A stretch of 64,000 nt of DNA, taken from NCBI RefSeq assembly GCF_008123515.1, contig NZ_VSSR01000060.1, positions 1 through 64,000 on the forward strand, read 5' to 3'. How positions within the stretch are numbered: position 1 is the stretch's first letter; each line of letters begins with the position of its first letter. The position numbers and the translations under genes were made by a program. Of this stretch, positions 16,626 to 24,048 are shown piece by piece. This DNA is from Bradyrhizobium cytisi. GTDB taxonomy: Bacteria > Pseudomonadota > Alphaproteobacteria > Rhizobiales > Xanthobacteraceae. The notes beneath the pieces are model-generated. The model searched no databases and was not told where the DNA came from. It worked only from the letters and a program-made list of their open reading frames with translations.

Positions 16626-16949
16626 ATGTCCGCCGCCCCCGAACTTCTGTTCCGGACGCTCGCCGACCCCACACGGCGGGCGATCTTCGAGCGGCTGTGC
16701 CGCGAGGGCGAGCAGACGGTCGGGGCACTGACGGCGCGATCCGGCGTTTCCCAACCGGCGGTCTCAAAGCATCTCGGCGCCTTGAAGCAGGCGGGCCTGG
16801 TGCGCGACCGCCATGAAGGACGCCAGACCCATTACAGCGCGCAGCCAGGCGCGCTCAATCCGCTGATCGACTGGACCAGCCAGATGGCGGGCTTCTGGCA
16901 GAACCGGCTCGATGCGCTCGACGATCTCCTCAAGAGGATGGACCAATGA
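16626..16949 (+). CDS. ArsR-family winged-helix repressor
   Basis: A 107-residue ArsR/SmtB-type regulator: LFRTLADPTRRAIFERL, then the recognition helix VSQPAVSKHLGALKQAGLV and RHEGRQTHY in the wing. It lacks the CxC metal motif of metal sensors, which fits the subgroup that pairs with AHSA1/SRPBCC proteins. It overlaps the next gene (ATGA) and is preceded by its own promoter and operator. No good Shine-Dalgarno is seen; the leader is only about 25 nt. Confidence 0.88.
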   Translation: MSAAPELLFRTLADPTRRAIFERLCREGEQTVGALTARSGVSQPAVSKHLGALKQAGLVRDRHEGRQTHYSAQPGALNPLIDWTSQMAGFWQNRLDALDDLLKRMDQ

Positions 16950-17377
16950 CTGAGGTTGCGACCGAAACACGTTCCGTGGTCATCGAGCGGGAATTTGCTT
17001 ATCCGCCGGAGCGGCTGTGGCGCGCGCTGACGCAGCCGCATCTGATCGAGGAATGGCTGATGAAGAACGACTTCAAGCCGACGGTCGGTCACCGCTTCAG
17101 TCTCCGCGGCGAATGGGGCGGCGTGCTCGATTGCGAGGTGCTCGCCATCGAGCCGCAGCGCTCGCTGGCCTACACCTGGAATTTCACGCATGAGGATTCA
17201 GCCTACGACCTCAAAAGCGTGGTGACGTTCACGCTCACCCCGCAAGGCGCCGGCACGCATCTGCGCGTCGAGCAGGCGGGCTTCCGCCCCAGCCAGAAGC
17301 AGGCCTATGGCGGCGCGCATGCCGGCTGGAAGCAGTTTTTCACCAAGCTGGACGAGCTGCTGGCGCGGGCCGAATAG
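16946..17377 (+). CDS. SRPBCC/AHSA1-domain protein
   Basis: A 143-residue START-like protein: VVIEREFAYPPERLWRALTQ at the N-terminus and YGGAHAGWKQFFTKLDELL at the C-terminus, the standard AHSA1 pattern. It forms a hydrophobic ligand pocket. The family is habitually paired with the small ArsR regulators, as here, and the ligand is usually unknown. Translation is coupled to the repressor by a four-base overlap. Confidence 0.87.
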   Translation: MTEVATETRSVVIEREFAYPPERLWRALTQPHLIEEWLMKNDFKPTVGHRFSLRGEWGGVLDCEVLAIEPQRSLAYTWNFTHEDSAYDLKSVVTFTLTPQGAGTHLRVEQAGFRPSQKQAYGGAHAGWKQFFTKLDELLARAE

Positions 17378-17422
17378 CCTTGCCACGAGCGTCCATTCCG
17401 AACATTCCCACAGGAGACCTAG

Positions 17423-17635
17423 ATGAGCTCGAACATGTGGATTCGACAGATCCATCGCTGGCTGTCGCTTGCCTTCACGCTTGCCGTGATAGCCAATATT
17501 GTTGCGCTGACCATGCAGATTCAAGCGACATGGATCGGCTTGCTGGCCTTCGTGCCGCTGATCCCGCTGCTCGCGACCGGGCTCTATCTGTTCGCGCTGC
17601 CCTATGTCGGCCGGCGCAGCGGGGCGCGATCATGA
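17423..17635 (+). CDS. Small two-helix membrane protein
   Basis: A 70-residue protein with two hydrophobic helices (about residues 14-32 and 37-60) and a basic C-terminus (YVGRRSGARS). It follows AHSA1 by 45 bp with AGGAGA upstream of the ATG. Its stop overlaps the DUF1801 gene start (ATGA), so it belongs to the same operon. Function is unknown. Confidence 0.72.
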   Translation: MSSNMWIRQIHRWLSLAFTLAVIANIVALTMQIQATWIGLLAFVPLIPLLATGLYLFALPYVGRRSGARS

Positions 17636-18069
17636 AAAAGGCGGTGACGGCAGCCGCGAAGGACACCGATGCACCTTCGCCTGCCAAGATGATCGACGGC
17701 AGGATCAAGGAGCTCGGCGACTGGCGCGGCGAGACGCTGAAGCGAATCCGCGAGCTGATCAAGGAGGCCGATCCTGAGGTCGTCGAGGAATGGAAATGGC
17801 GCGGCGTTCCCGTGTGGGAGCACGACGGCATTATCTGCACCGGCGAGACCTACAAGGCCGTCGTCAAGATGACCTTTGCCAGGGGCGCGGCGCTGGACGA
17901 CCCGGCCGGCCTGTTCAATTCCAGCCTCGACGGCAATGTACGGCGCGCGATCGATATTCCCGAGGGCGCCAAGATCAACGAAAAGGCGCTGAAGGCACTG
18001 ATCGGCGCGGCCGTGGCGCTGAATGCGTCCAAGGCGAAGAAGAAGCCGGCGAAGAAGCAATCGGCCTAG
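17632..18069 (+). CDS. DUF1801 domain protein
   Basis: A 145-residue soluble protein. The central part, VVEEWKWRGVPVWEHDGIIC and YKAVVKMTFARGA, matches the YdhG/DUF1801 fold. It ends in a Lys/Ala-rich tail (SKAKKKPAKKQSA). The family is often found with ArsR-AHSA1 modules, as here. The ATG at 17632 overlaps the upstream stop. The biochemical role is unknown. Confidence 0.82.
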   Translation: MKKAVTAAAKDTDAPSPAKMIDGRIKELGDWRGETLKRIRELIKEADPEVVEEWKWRGVPVWEHDGIICTGETYKAVVKMTFARGAALDDPAGLFNSSLDGNVRRAIDIPEGAKINEKALKALIGAAVALNASKAKKKPAKKQSA

Positions 18070-18096
18070 AGCACGTGTTGCGCAGCCACGAACGCC

Positions 18097-18240
18097 TTCC
18101 TTCTCCCCTTGTGGGAGAAGGTGGCGCGAAGCGCCGGATGAGGGGTCTCTATCGACACGGGAAAATGCCGAGAGATACCCCTCACCCCAGTGAGCTTGTG
18201 TCTACCAGTGTCGCTGCCCTCTCCCACAAGGGGCGAGGGC
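18097..18240. repeat. Rhizobial intergenic palindromic repeat (about 145 bp)
   Basis: The left arm near 18101-18118 (TTCTCCCCTTGTGGGAGA) and the right arm near 18219-18233 (CTCTCCCACAAGGGG) are inverted copies. Between them are GGTGGCGCGAAGCGCCGGAT and a second pairing, GGGGTCTCT versus AGAGATACCCC. It resembles the RIME-like elements common in rhizobial intergenic DNA. It lies between the convergent DUF1801 and spoVR genes and may form a strong hairpin at both 3' ends. Confidence 0.8.
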
Positions 18241-18286
18241 ACATTAACGCGCATCTCGCCTTCTTGGCTCCGCGCAGTCAACCGCG

Positions 18287-19822
18287 TTACGCCGCCGCTG
18301 TGATCGGCCGCGGGCTCACGACGTATTCGCGCAGCACCTTGTCACTCCCGTCGACCTCGATCAGCGCGACGTCGTAGGTCCAGAGATCGGCCAGATGCTG
18401 GAGCACCCGCTTGGCATCGGTCTCGTTGAGCTGCGAGCCCTTGATGACGCGGTGGTGCAGGATCAGCCGGCGGTCGCCGGAGAGATCGACATCGACCACC
18501 TCGATATTGGCGTCGATGTAGCCGACGTCGTGCTGCCGCGCCAGCTCGCGGCGGACGCGGCGGAAACCGCGGTCGTCGTGAATGGCGTCAACCCGGATGC
18601 CGGCGCGCTCCTCCGGATCGTCGTGCAGATGGAACATGCGGAAGTGCCGCATCAGCTTCGGGCTCAGGAACTGGGCGATGAAGCTTTCATCGCGGTAATT
18701 GGCCCAGACGTCGCGCAGCACGCCCATCACGTCGTTCTTGCCGGCGATGTCAGGGAACCATTCGCGGTCCTCGTCCGACGGACTGGTGACGATGCGCTCG
18801 ATGTCCTGCATCATGGCGAAGCCCAGCGCATAGGGGTTGAAGCCCGAGAAACGCTGATCGTCGAACTCGGGCTGGAACACCACATTGGTGTGTGATCCCA
18901 GAAATTCGAGGAAGTTGCCGTCGGTGATGCGGCCCTGCTGATGCAGCTGGGTCATGATGCGATAGTGGACGTAGGTCGCCGTCCCCTCGTTCATCACCTT
19001 GGTCTGGCTCTGCGGATAGAAATATTGCGCGATGTGGCGGACGATGCGCAGCAGCTCGCGCTGCCAGGGCGCCAGCCGCGGCGCGCTCTTCTCCAGGAAG
19101 TAGAGCAGGTTTTCCTGCGGCAGGCCGAGCAGCTTGCGGCGCCGCTCGAGCGAGATCGCGGTCCTGCTCTTCGAGGCACCCTTGGGCACGGTGCGCCAGA
19201 GGTCGTTGAAGACTTCCTCTTCGTGCTGGCGGCGGCGCCCTGCCCGCTTCTCTTCCTCGCGTAAATCCAGCTTCTTCTTGCCGGGATAACGGTCGATGCC
19301 GTGCGACATCAGCGCGTGCGCCGCGTCAAGCGTGCGCTCGACCTCGGTGCGGCCGTAGCGCTCCTCGCATTGCATCACGTATTTCTTGGCGAAATCCAGG
19401 TAGTCGAGAATCCCTTCGGCATCGGTCCACTGCTTGAACAGGTAGTTGTTCTTGAAGAAGTGGTTGTGGCCGAAGGCGGCGTGCGCGATCACCAGCGTCT
19501 GCATCGTCGCCGTGTTCTCCTCCATGAGGTAGGAGATACAGGGCGAGGAGTTGATCACGATCTCATAGGCGAGGCCCATCAGGCCCTTGCGATACGACGC
19601 CTCGTGATACGCAAAATGCTTGCCGAACGACCAGTGCTTGTAGAACAGCGGCATGCCGACGGATGAATAGGCATCCAGCATCTGCTCGGCGGTGATCACC
19701 TCGATCTGGTTCGGGTAGACGTCGAGCCCGAGATCCTTCAACGCCACCTCCTCGCAGGCATCGGTGATGCGCTGCAAGGTGTGGAAATCCCAATCGGCGC
19801 CTTCGAACAAGCGTTCCGTCAT
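18287..19822 (-). CDS. spoVR: SpoVR family protein
   Basis: A 511-residue soluble protein of the SpoVR/YcgB family: LFEGADWDFHTLQRI at the start, then KHWSFGKHFAYHEASYRKG and ELVINSSP-like IVINSSPCISYLMEENT. The HNHFFKNNYLF segment is also diagnostic. It is encoded with prkA and yeaH in many bacteria and is linked to stationary-phase and stress physiology; the molecular activity is unknown. It overlaps the yeaH stop by four bases and is the last gene of the operon. Confidence 0.92.
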   Translation of the reverse strand: MTERLFEGADWDFHTLQRITDACEEVALKDLGLDVYPNQIEVITAEQMLDAYSSVGMPLFYKHWSFGKHFAYHEASYRKGLMGLAYEIVINSSPCISYLMEENTATMQTLVIAHAAFGHNHFFKNNYLFKQWTDAEGILDYLDFAKKYVMQCEERYGRTEVERTLDAAHALMSHGIDRYPGKKKLDLREEEKRAGRRRQHEEEVFNDLWRTVPKGASKSRTAISLERRRKLLGLPQENLLYFLEKSAPRLAPWQRELLRIVRHIAQYFYPQSQTKVMNEGTATYVHYRIMTQLHQQGRITDGNFLEFLGSHTNVVFQPEFDDQRFSGFNPYALGFAMMQDIERIVTSPSDEDREWFPDIAGKNDVMGVLRDVWANYRDESFIAQFLSPKLMRHFRMFHLHDDPEERAGIRVDAIHDDRGFRRVRRELARQHDVGYIDANIEVVDVDLSGDRRLILHHRVIKGSQLNETDAKRVLQHLADLWTYDVALIEVDGSDKVLREYVVSPRPITAAA

Positions 19823-21102
19823 GGAGCGGCTTTCTCCTGAGAAGTCTCGCGGCGCTGGAACAGATCGTGGAACACCGGGAAGATCTCGCTGCGCTCGCTG
19901 ACCTTGCGCATCGAGAGCGGTGCGCCGCCGTTGCGCAGGCGCTCATAAAGGGTCCAGAGCGAGGAATCGGACAGATCGAAGGCGCTGCCGCCGGATTCTC
20001 CGACCTCGAGATAGGCAAAGAACTGGCAGACCGGCAGGATTTTCTCGGTCAGCAGCAGGCCGGTGAGCTCGCCGTCGGAATAGGAATTGTCGCCGTCAGA
20101 GGCTTGCGCCGCGTAGATATTCCAGTCCGCCGGATTGAAGCGTTCGCGCACGATCTCATGCATCGCCTGCAGCGCGCTGGAGACCAACGTGCCGCCGGAG
20201 GCCGGGCCGTAGAAGAAGGTCTGCTCGTCCACTTCCTCGGCGCGGTCGGTGTGGCGGATGAAGACGATCTCGACATGCTTGTAGCGCCGCTTCAGGAACA
20301 CGTAGAGCAGCATATAGAAGCGTTTGGCGAGATCCTTCATATGCTCGGACATCGAGCCGGAGACGTCCATCAGGCAGAACATCACGGCCTGCGCCACCGG
20401 CCGCGGCACCTTCTCGTAGCGACGGTAGCGGATGTCGAGCGGATCGATGAAGGGAATGCGCTTGGTCTTCGCCTTCAGCTTTTCGAGCCGGGCGAGAAGC
20501 TCCACGCGTTCGTCCTCGTCGGCGCAGGCGGCGATCTCGGCTTCCAGCGCTTCGATCTCGTCCTTGCTGGGACGCTTGAGCGCGATGCGGCGCGCCAGCG
20601 CGAGCTTTACGGTGCGGCTGACCGAGATGTTGGCCGGCGACCCCGACGTGGTATAGCCGACGCGCTGGATGCCCTCGCTCTCCGTCTGTGCAATCTTGCG
20701 CTTGGCGAGATCGGGCAGCTCGAGATCGTCGAGGAAGAGATCGACGAATTCGTCGCGACTGAGCACAAAGCGGAAGGCGTCCTCGCTGTCGCCTTCGCCG
20801 GGACCGGAATCCTTGGCGCTGCCCTGGCCGGAGCGCTGGAGGTAGTCGCCCTCGATGAACTTCTTGTTGCCGGGCAGCACCATGTCGCGCGTTCCGCCTT
20901 CACGGCGGAAACGCGGCTCGTGCATGCCGTCGAGCGGTATCGTGACCTCACCACCCTCCAGGACGTCCTTGATGTCGCGTTCCTGCGAGGTCTTCTTGAC
21001 GGCGCCCTGCACCAGGGATTTGGCCCGACGCAAGAACCGCTGCCGGTTCTCAAGACTCTTGCCGCCTGGATTCAGGCGCCTGTCAATAATGTGAATGGCC
21101 AC
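19819..21102 (-). CDS. yeaH: YeaH/YhbH family protein (DUF444)
   Basis: A 427-residue protein with a von Willebrand factor A-like region: FCLMDVSGSMSEHMKDLAKR contains the DxSxS metal-site motif, followed by YVFLKRRYKHVEIVFIRHTD. The N-terminal half is charged and includes FEEGDYLQR-like sequence. It is the partner of the PrkA kinase in E. coli yeaGH, both induced in nutrient stress. It uses a GTG start, 13 bp after prkA. Substrate of the complex is unknown. Confidence 0.92.
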   Translation of the reverse strand: MAIHIIDRRLNPGGKSLENRQRFLRRAKSLVQGAVKKTSQERDIKDVLEGGEVTIPLDGMHEPRFRREGGTRDMVLPGNKKFIEGDYLQRSGQGSAKDSGPGEGDSEDAFRFVLSRDEFVDLFLDDLELPDLAKRKIAQTESEGIQRVGYTTSGSPANISVSRTVKLALARRIALKRPSKDEIEALEAEIAACADEDERVELLARLEKLKAKTKRIPFIDPLDIRYRRYEKVPRPVAQAVMFCLMDVSGSMSEHMKDLAKRFYMLLYVFLKRRYKHVEIVFIRHTDRAEEVDEQTFFYGPASGGTLVSSALQAMHEIVRERFNPADWNIYAAQASDGDNSYSDGELTGLLLTEKILPVCQFFAYLEVGESGGSAFDLSDSSLWTLYERLRNGGAPLSMRKVSERSEIFPVFHDLFQRRETSQEKAAP

Positions 21103-21115
21103 TTTCTCATCCGTC

Positions 21116-23059
21116 TCAACCGGCTTGCTTCACGCGCATGTACCATTCGACCAGTCGGCGAACCTGACGCTCGGTGTAGCCGCGCTCCACCATGCGTGCG
21201 ACGAACTCGCCGTGCTTCTTCTCCGTCTCGCCGTCCTTCTTAGACCCGAACGAGATGACCGGAAGCAGGTCCTCGACCTGAGAGAATATCCGCTTTTCGA
21301 TCACATCGCGAATCTTCTCGTAGGAGGTCCAGGTCGGATTCTTGCCGCCGTTCTGGGCGCGCGACCGTAACGAGAATTTGACCACCTCGTTGCGGAAATC
21401 CTTCGGGTTGGCGATGCCGGCCGGTTTTTCGATCTTGGTCAGCTCCTGGTTCAAGAGATCGCGATCAAGGAGTTGTCCGGTGTCGGGATCCTTGAAATCC
21501 TGGTCCTCGATCCAGGCATCGGCATAATCCACGTAGCGGTCGAACAGGTTCTGGCCGTAATCCGAGTAGGATTCCAGATAGGCCTTCTGGATCTCGTTGC
21601 CGATGAACTCGGCATAACGCGGCGCAAGTTCCGCCTTGATGAATTCGAGGTAACGCTTTTCGATTTCCTCAGGAAGCTGCTCGCGGCGGATCGACTGTTC
21701 CAGCGCATACATCAGGTGCACGGCGTCGGCGGCAACCTCCTGCGGATCGTGATTGAAGGTCGCGGCCAGGATCTTGAAGGCAAAGCGCGTGGAGACACCG
21801 TCCATGCCTTCGTCGACGCCGGCGGCATCCCGGTATTCCTGGACGCTGCGCGCTTTGGGATCGGATTCCTTCAGGCTTTCGCCATCATAAACCCGCATCT
21901 TGGCAAACAGCGTGGAATTCTCGTGCTTGCGTAGCCGCGACATCACCGAGAATCGCGCCATCGTTTCCAGCGTCGCCGGCGCGCACGGTGCAGACGCAAG
22001 CTCGGAGCCCTGGATCAGCTTTTCGTAGATCTTCTGCTCTTCGGTGTAGCGCAGGACATAGGGCACCTTGATAACGCAGATGCGGTCGATGAAGGCTTCG
22101 TTGTTCTTGTTGGCCTTGAAGCTCGACCACTCCGCCTCGTTGGAGTGCGCGAGGATGACGCCGGTGAACGGGATCGCGCCGATGTTCTCGGTGCCGATAT
22201 AGTTGCCTTCCTGCGTTGCGGTCAGCAACGGATGCAGCATCTTGATCGGCGCCTTGAACATCTCGACGAATTCGAGCACGCCCTGATTGGCGCGGTTGAG
22301 GCCGCCGGAATAGCTGTAGGCGTCGGGATCGTTCTGCGCGTAGGTTTCGAGCTTGCGGATATCGACCTTGCCGACCAGCGAGGAGATGTCCTGGTTGTTC
22401 TCGTCACCGGGCTCGGTCTTGGCGATACCGATCTGGCGCAGCCGCGACGGCTGAATCTTGGCGACGCGGAATTGCGAGATGTCGCCGCCGAAGGCCTCCA
22501 GCCGCTTGTAGCACCACGGGCTCATCAAGCCGGTGAGACGCCGGCGCGGAATGCCGTACTTCTCTTCCAGCATCGGACCGAGCTGATCGGGATCGAACAG
22601 GCTGAGCGGGCTCTCGAACACCGGCGAGAGTTCATCGCCGGCCTTGAGCACGTAGATCGGATGCACTTCCATCAGCGACTTCAGCCGCTCGGCGAGCGAG
22701 GATTTGCCGCCGCCGACCGGTCCGAGCAGATAGAGGATCTGCTTGCGTTCTTCGAGGCCCTGCGCCGCATGACGGAAGAAACCGACGATGCGCTCGATGG
22801 TTTCTTCCATGCCGTAGAAGCCGGCGAAGGCCGGATAGGTGCGGATCGTGCGGTTCAAAAAAATACGGCCAAGGCGTGGGTCCTTGGCCGTGTCGATCGT
22901 CTGGGGCTCGCCGATCGCCGCCAGTAACCGTTCGGCCGAGTTCGCGTATTTCATGGGATCGCTTCGACACGATTCCAGGTATTCCGCCATCGACATGTCG
23001 TGCTGGCTTCTCGCCTCGAACGACTTAGCGAAAGCGTTGAATAGAGAATCGTTGTACAT
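21116..23059 (-). CDS. prkA: PrkA family serine protein kinase
   Basis: A 647-residue protein. The N-terminal AAA-like part carries Walker A GPVGGGKS (residues 113-120); the C-terminal part is the kinase-like domain, including the EFVEMFKAPIKMLHPLL stretch. PrkA (YeaG) acts in the cytosol and is linked to stress and starvation adaptation. GGAGAGGG precedes the ATG. A general-stress-sigma-type promoter ends 34 bp before the start codon. It is the first gene of prkA-yeaH-spoVR. Confidence 0.93.
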   Translation of the reverse strand: MYNDSLFNAFAKSFEARSQHDMSMAEYLESCRSDPMKYANSAERLLAAIGEPQTIDTAKDPRLGRIFLNRTIRTYPAFAGFYGMEETIERIVGFFRHAAQGLEERKQILYLLGPVGGGKSSLAERLKSLMEVHPIYVLKAGDELSPVFESPLSLFDPDQLGPMLEEKYGIPRRRLTGLMSPWCYKRLEAFGGDISQFRVAKIQPSRLRQIGIAKTEPGDENNQDISSLVGKVDIRKLETYAQNDPDAYSYSGGLNRANQGVLEFVEMFKAPIKMLHPLLTATQEGNYIGTENIGAIPFTGVILAHSNEAEWSSFKANKNNEAFIDRICVIKVPYVLRYTEEQKIYEKLIQGSELASAPCAPATLETMARFSVMSRLRKHENSTLFAKMRVYDGESLKESDPKARSVQEYRDAAGVDEGMDGVSTRFAFKILAATFNHDPQEVAADAVHLMYALEQSIRREQLPEEIEKRYLEFIKAELAPRYAEFIGNEIQKAYLESYSDYGQNLFDRYVDYADAWIEDQDFKDPDTGQLLDRDLLNQELTKIEKPAGIANPKDFRNEVVKFSLRSRAQNGGKNPTWTSYEKIRDVIEKRIFSQVEDLLPVISFGSKKDGETEKKHGEFVARMVERGYTERQVRRLVEWYMRVKQAG

Positions 23060-23093
23060 GATCCCTCTCCGCGTGAGTTCCGCTACAAGCTGA

Positions 23094-23119
23094 AACGAAA
23101 GCAGTTACTGGACCGTTCC
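23094..23119 (-). promoter_or_regulatory. EcfG-type general-stress promoter of prkA
   Basis: On the minus strand GGAAC (23119-23115) is followed by 17 bases and CGTT (23097-23094). This is a perfect match to the alphaproteobacterial EcfG consensus GGAAC-N16/17-CGTT. Transcription would begin near 23087, giving a leader of about 28 nt before prkA. Confidence 0.72.
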
Positions 23120-23218
23120 TCAGGCCGCTTCTCGAATCAGCGTGAGCACATGACCATCATTGGACACCCGGGTGCCGAGACGACGCAACGCACAAGGTAG
23201 GCACTCGCTGAATTACGA

Positions 23219-23234
23219 ACAGGCACTTGCCTGT
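23219..23234. promoter_or_regulatory. Palindrome, possible operator
   Basis: ACAGGCACTTGCCTGT is a perfect 7-2-7 inverted repeat flanked by AT-rich sequence. It resembles a dimeric repressor site, about 100 bp upstream of the prkA promoter. No cognate regulator gene lies nearby. Confidence 0.35.
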
Positions 23235-23531
23235 AATTTGTGCGAATCTCTATCCATCTTCGCTCATTTCCAGAAAATGTCACTCGCTCGCCACATCCGG
23301 GCAATACCGGGGACGAGTCCCTCGGGCACTGCAACATGACAATTTGCCAGCGGCAAACTTATGACGCTTGCAGGGCGATGCCTTGCGCGCCGCGTTCATC
23401 TTCCTGCTGCGATGCGATGCGTGGGCAAGCGCGCAGCGCTGTATCATAATCGGTCGCCAAACCCTCCGAACGGATAACGTCGTTCTGCGTGGCGGCCCGG
23501 ATGCAGAAGAGCTGCCGCGCTTGACCTGAAG

Positions 23532-23576
23532 GCAAGCCGTCTGAAAGCAAGCCTTTTGAAAGCAAGCCTTTTGAAA
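23532..23576. repeat. 15-bp tandem repeat, three units
   Basis: Units 23532-23546, 23547-23561 and 23562-23576 read GCAAGCC(GT/TT)(C/T)TGAAA. The last two are identical and the first differs at two positions. A partial fourth unit (GCAA) follows. The unit length is a multiple of three, but no convincing gene covers it. Confidence 0.85.
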
Positions 23577-24048
23577 GCAACGCTTGCGCGCCGCCGCATC
23601 ATCGCGAGGTGCGCCGCGACCAGGAGCCGCATGACGGATTGACCGATGTCGAGATCATGGGATGCGCCGATGCAGACGGTCGACGCGATCGATGGCCCGT
23701 GATCGGCTACGGCAACGCCATCAGGATTTGCGTGCATGCTTCCCCCAGCATGGCCATTCGCGACCGAGCCAATGACGATCAGACGGATCGATAACCGCTG
23801 ACGACACTTCGCGACGCGACCGATGTCCTCACGCAACAACGCCTCGGCCGAACCATCGCGGCCAAATTTTTATTACGCAAAAGGACGACTGCCGCCTGGA
23901 TCGCCATGATCGCGACGGAGTTAAGCTGAGAGAATGACGCCAATACCCTTGATTGGTTCCCTCCCGGGAGCATGTGAGCTAAAGGATAGCGCGTCAGGAC
24001 CGGCGCGGAAACCCCCTCCGCCCGCAGGCTTGGAGATAAATAAGCATC

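Larger units (their letters stand above)
23120..24048. other. Long intergenic region between prkA and tal-pgi
   Basis: About 930 bp with no gene that I can support; open frames here lack family similarity and start signals. It holds a 16-bp palindrome at 23219-23234, a 15-bp tandem repeat at 23532-23576, and the leader of tal-pgi with GGAG at 24031-24034. Base composition is locally less GC-rich (for example around 23220-23280 and 23860-23885). Confidence 0.55.

Noticed and set aside
23444..23839. 131-codon minus-strand open frame over the 15-bp repeat
   Set aside because: It has no recognisable domain and no ribosome site. Another frame over the same repeat is equally open, so it is treated as noncoding.
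23961..23970. CTCCCGGGAG palindrome upstream of tal-pgi
   Set aside because: A 10-bp GC palindrome is expected by chance in this composition and has no supporting context.
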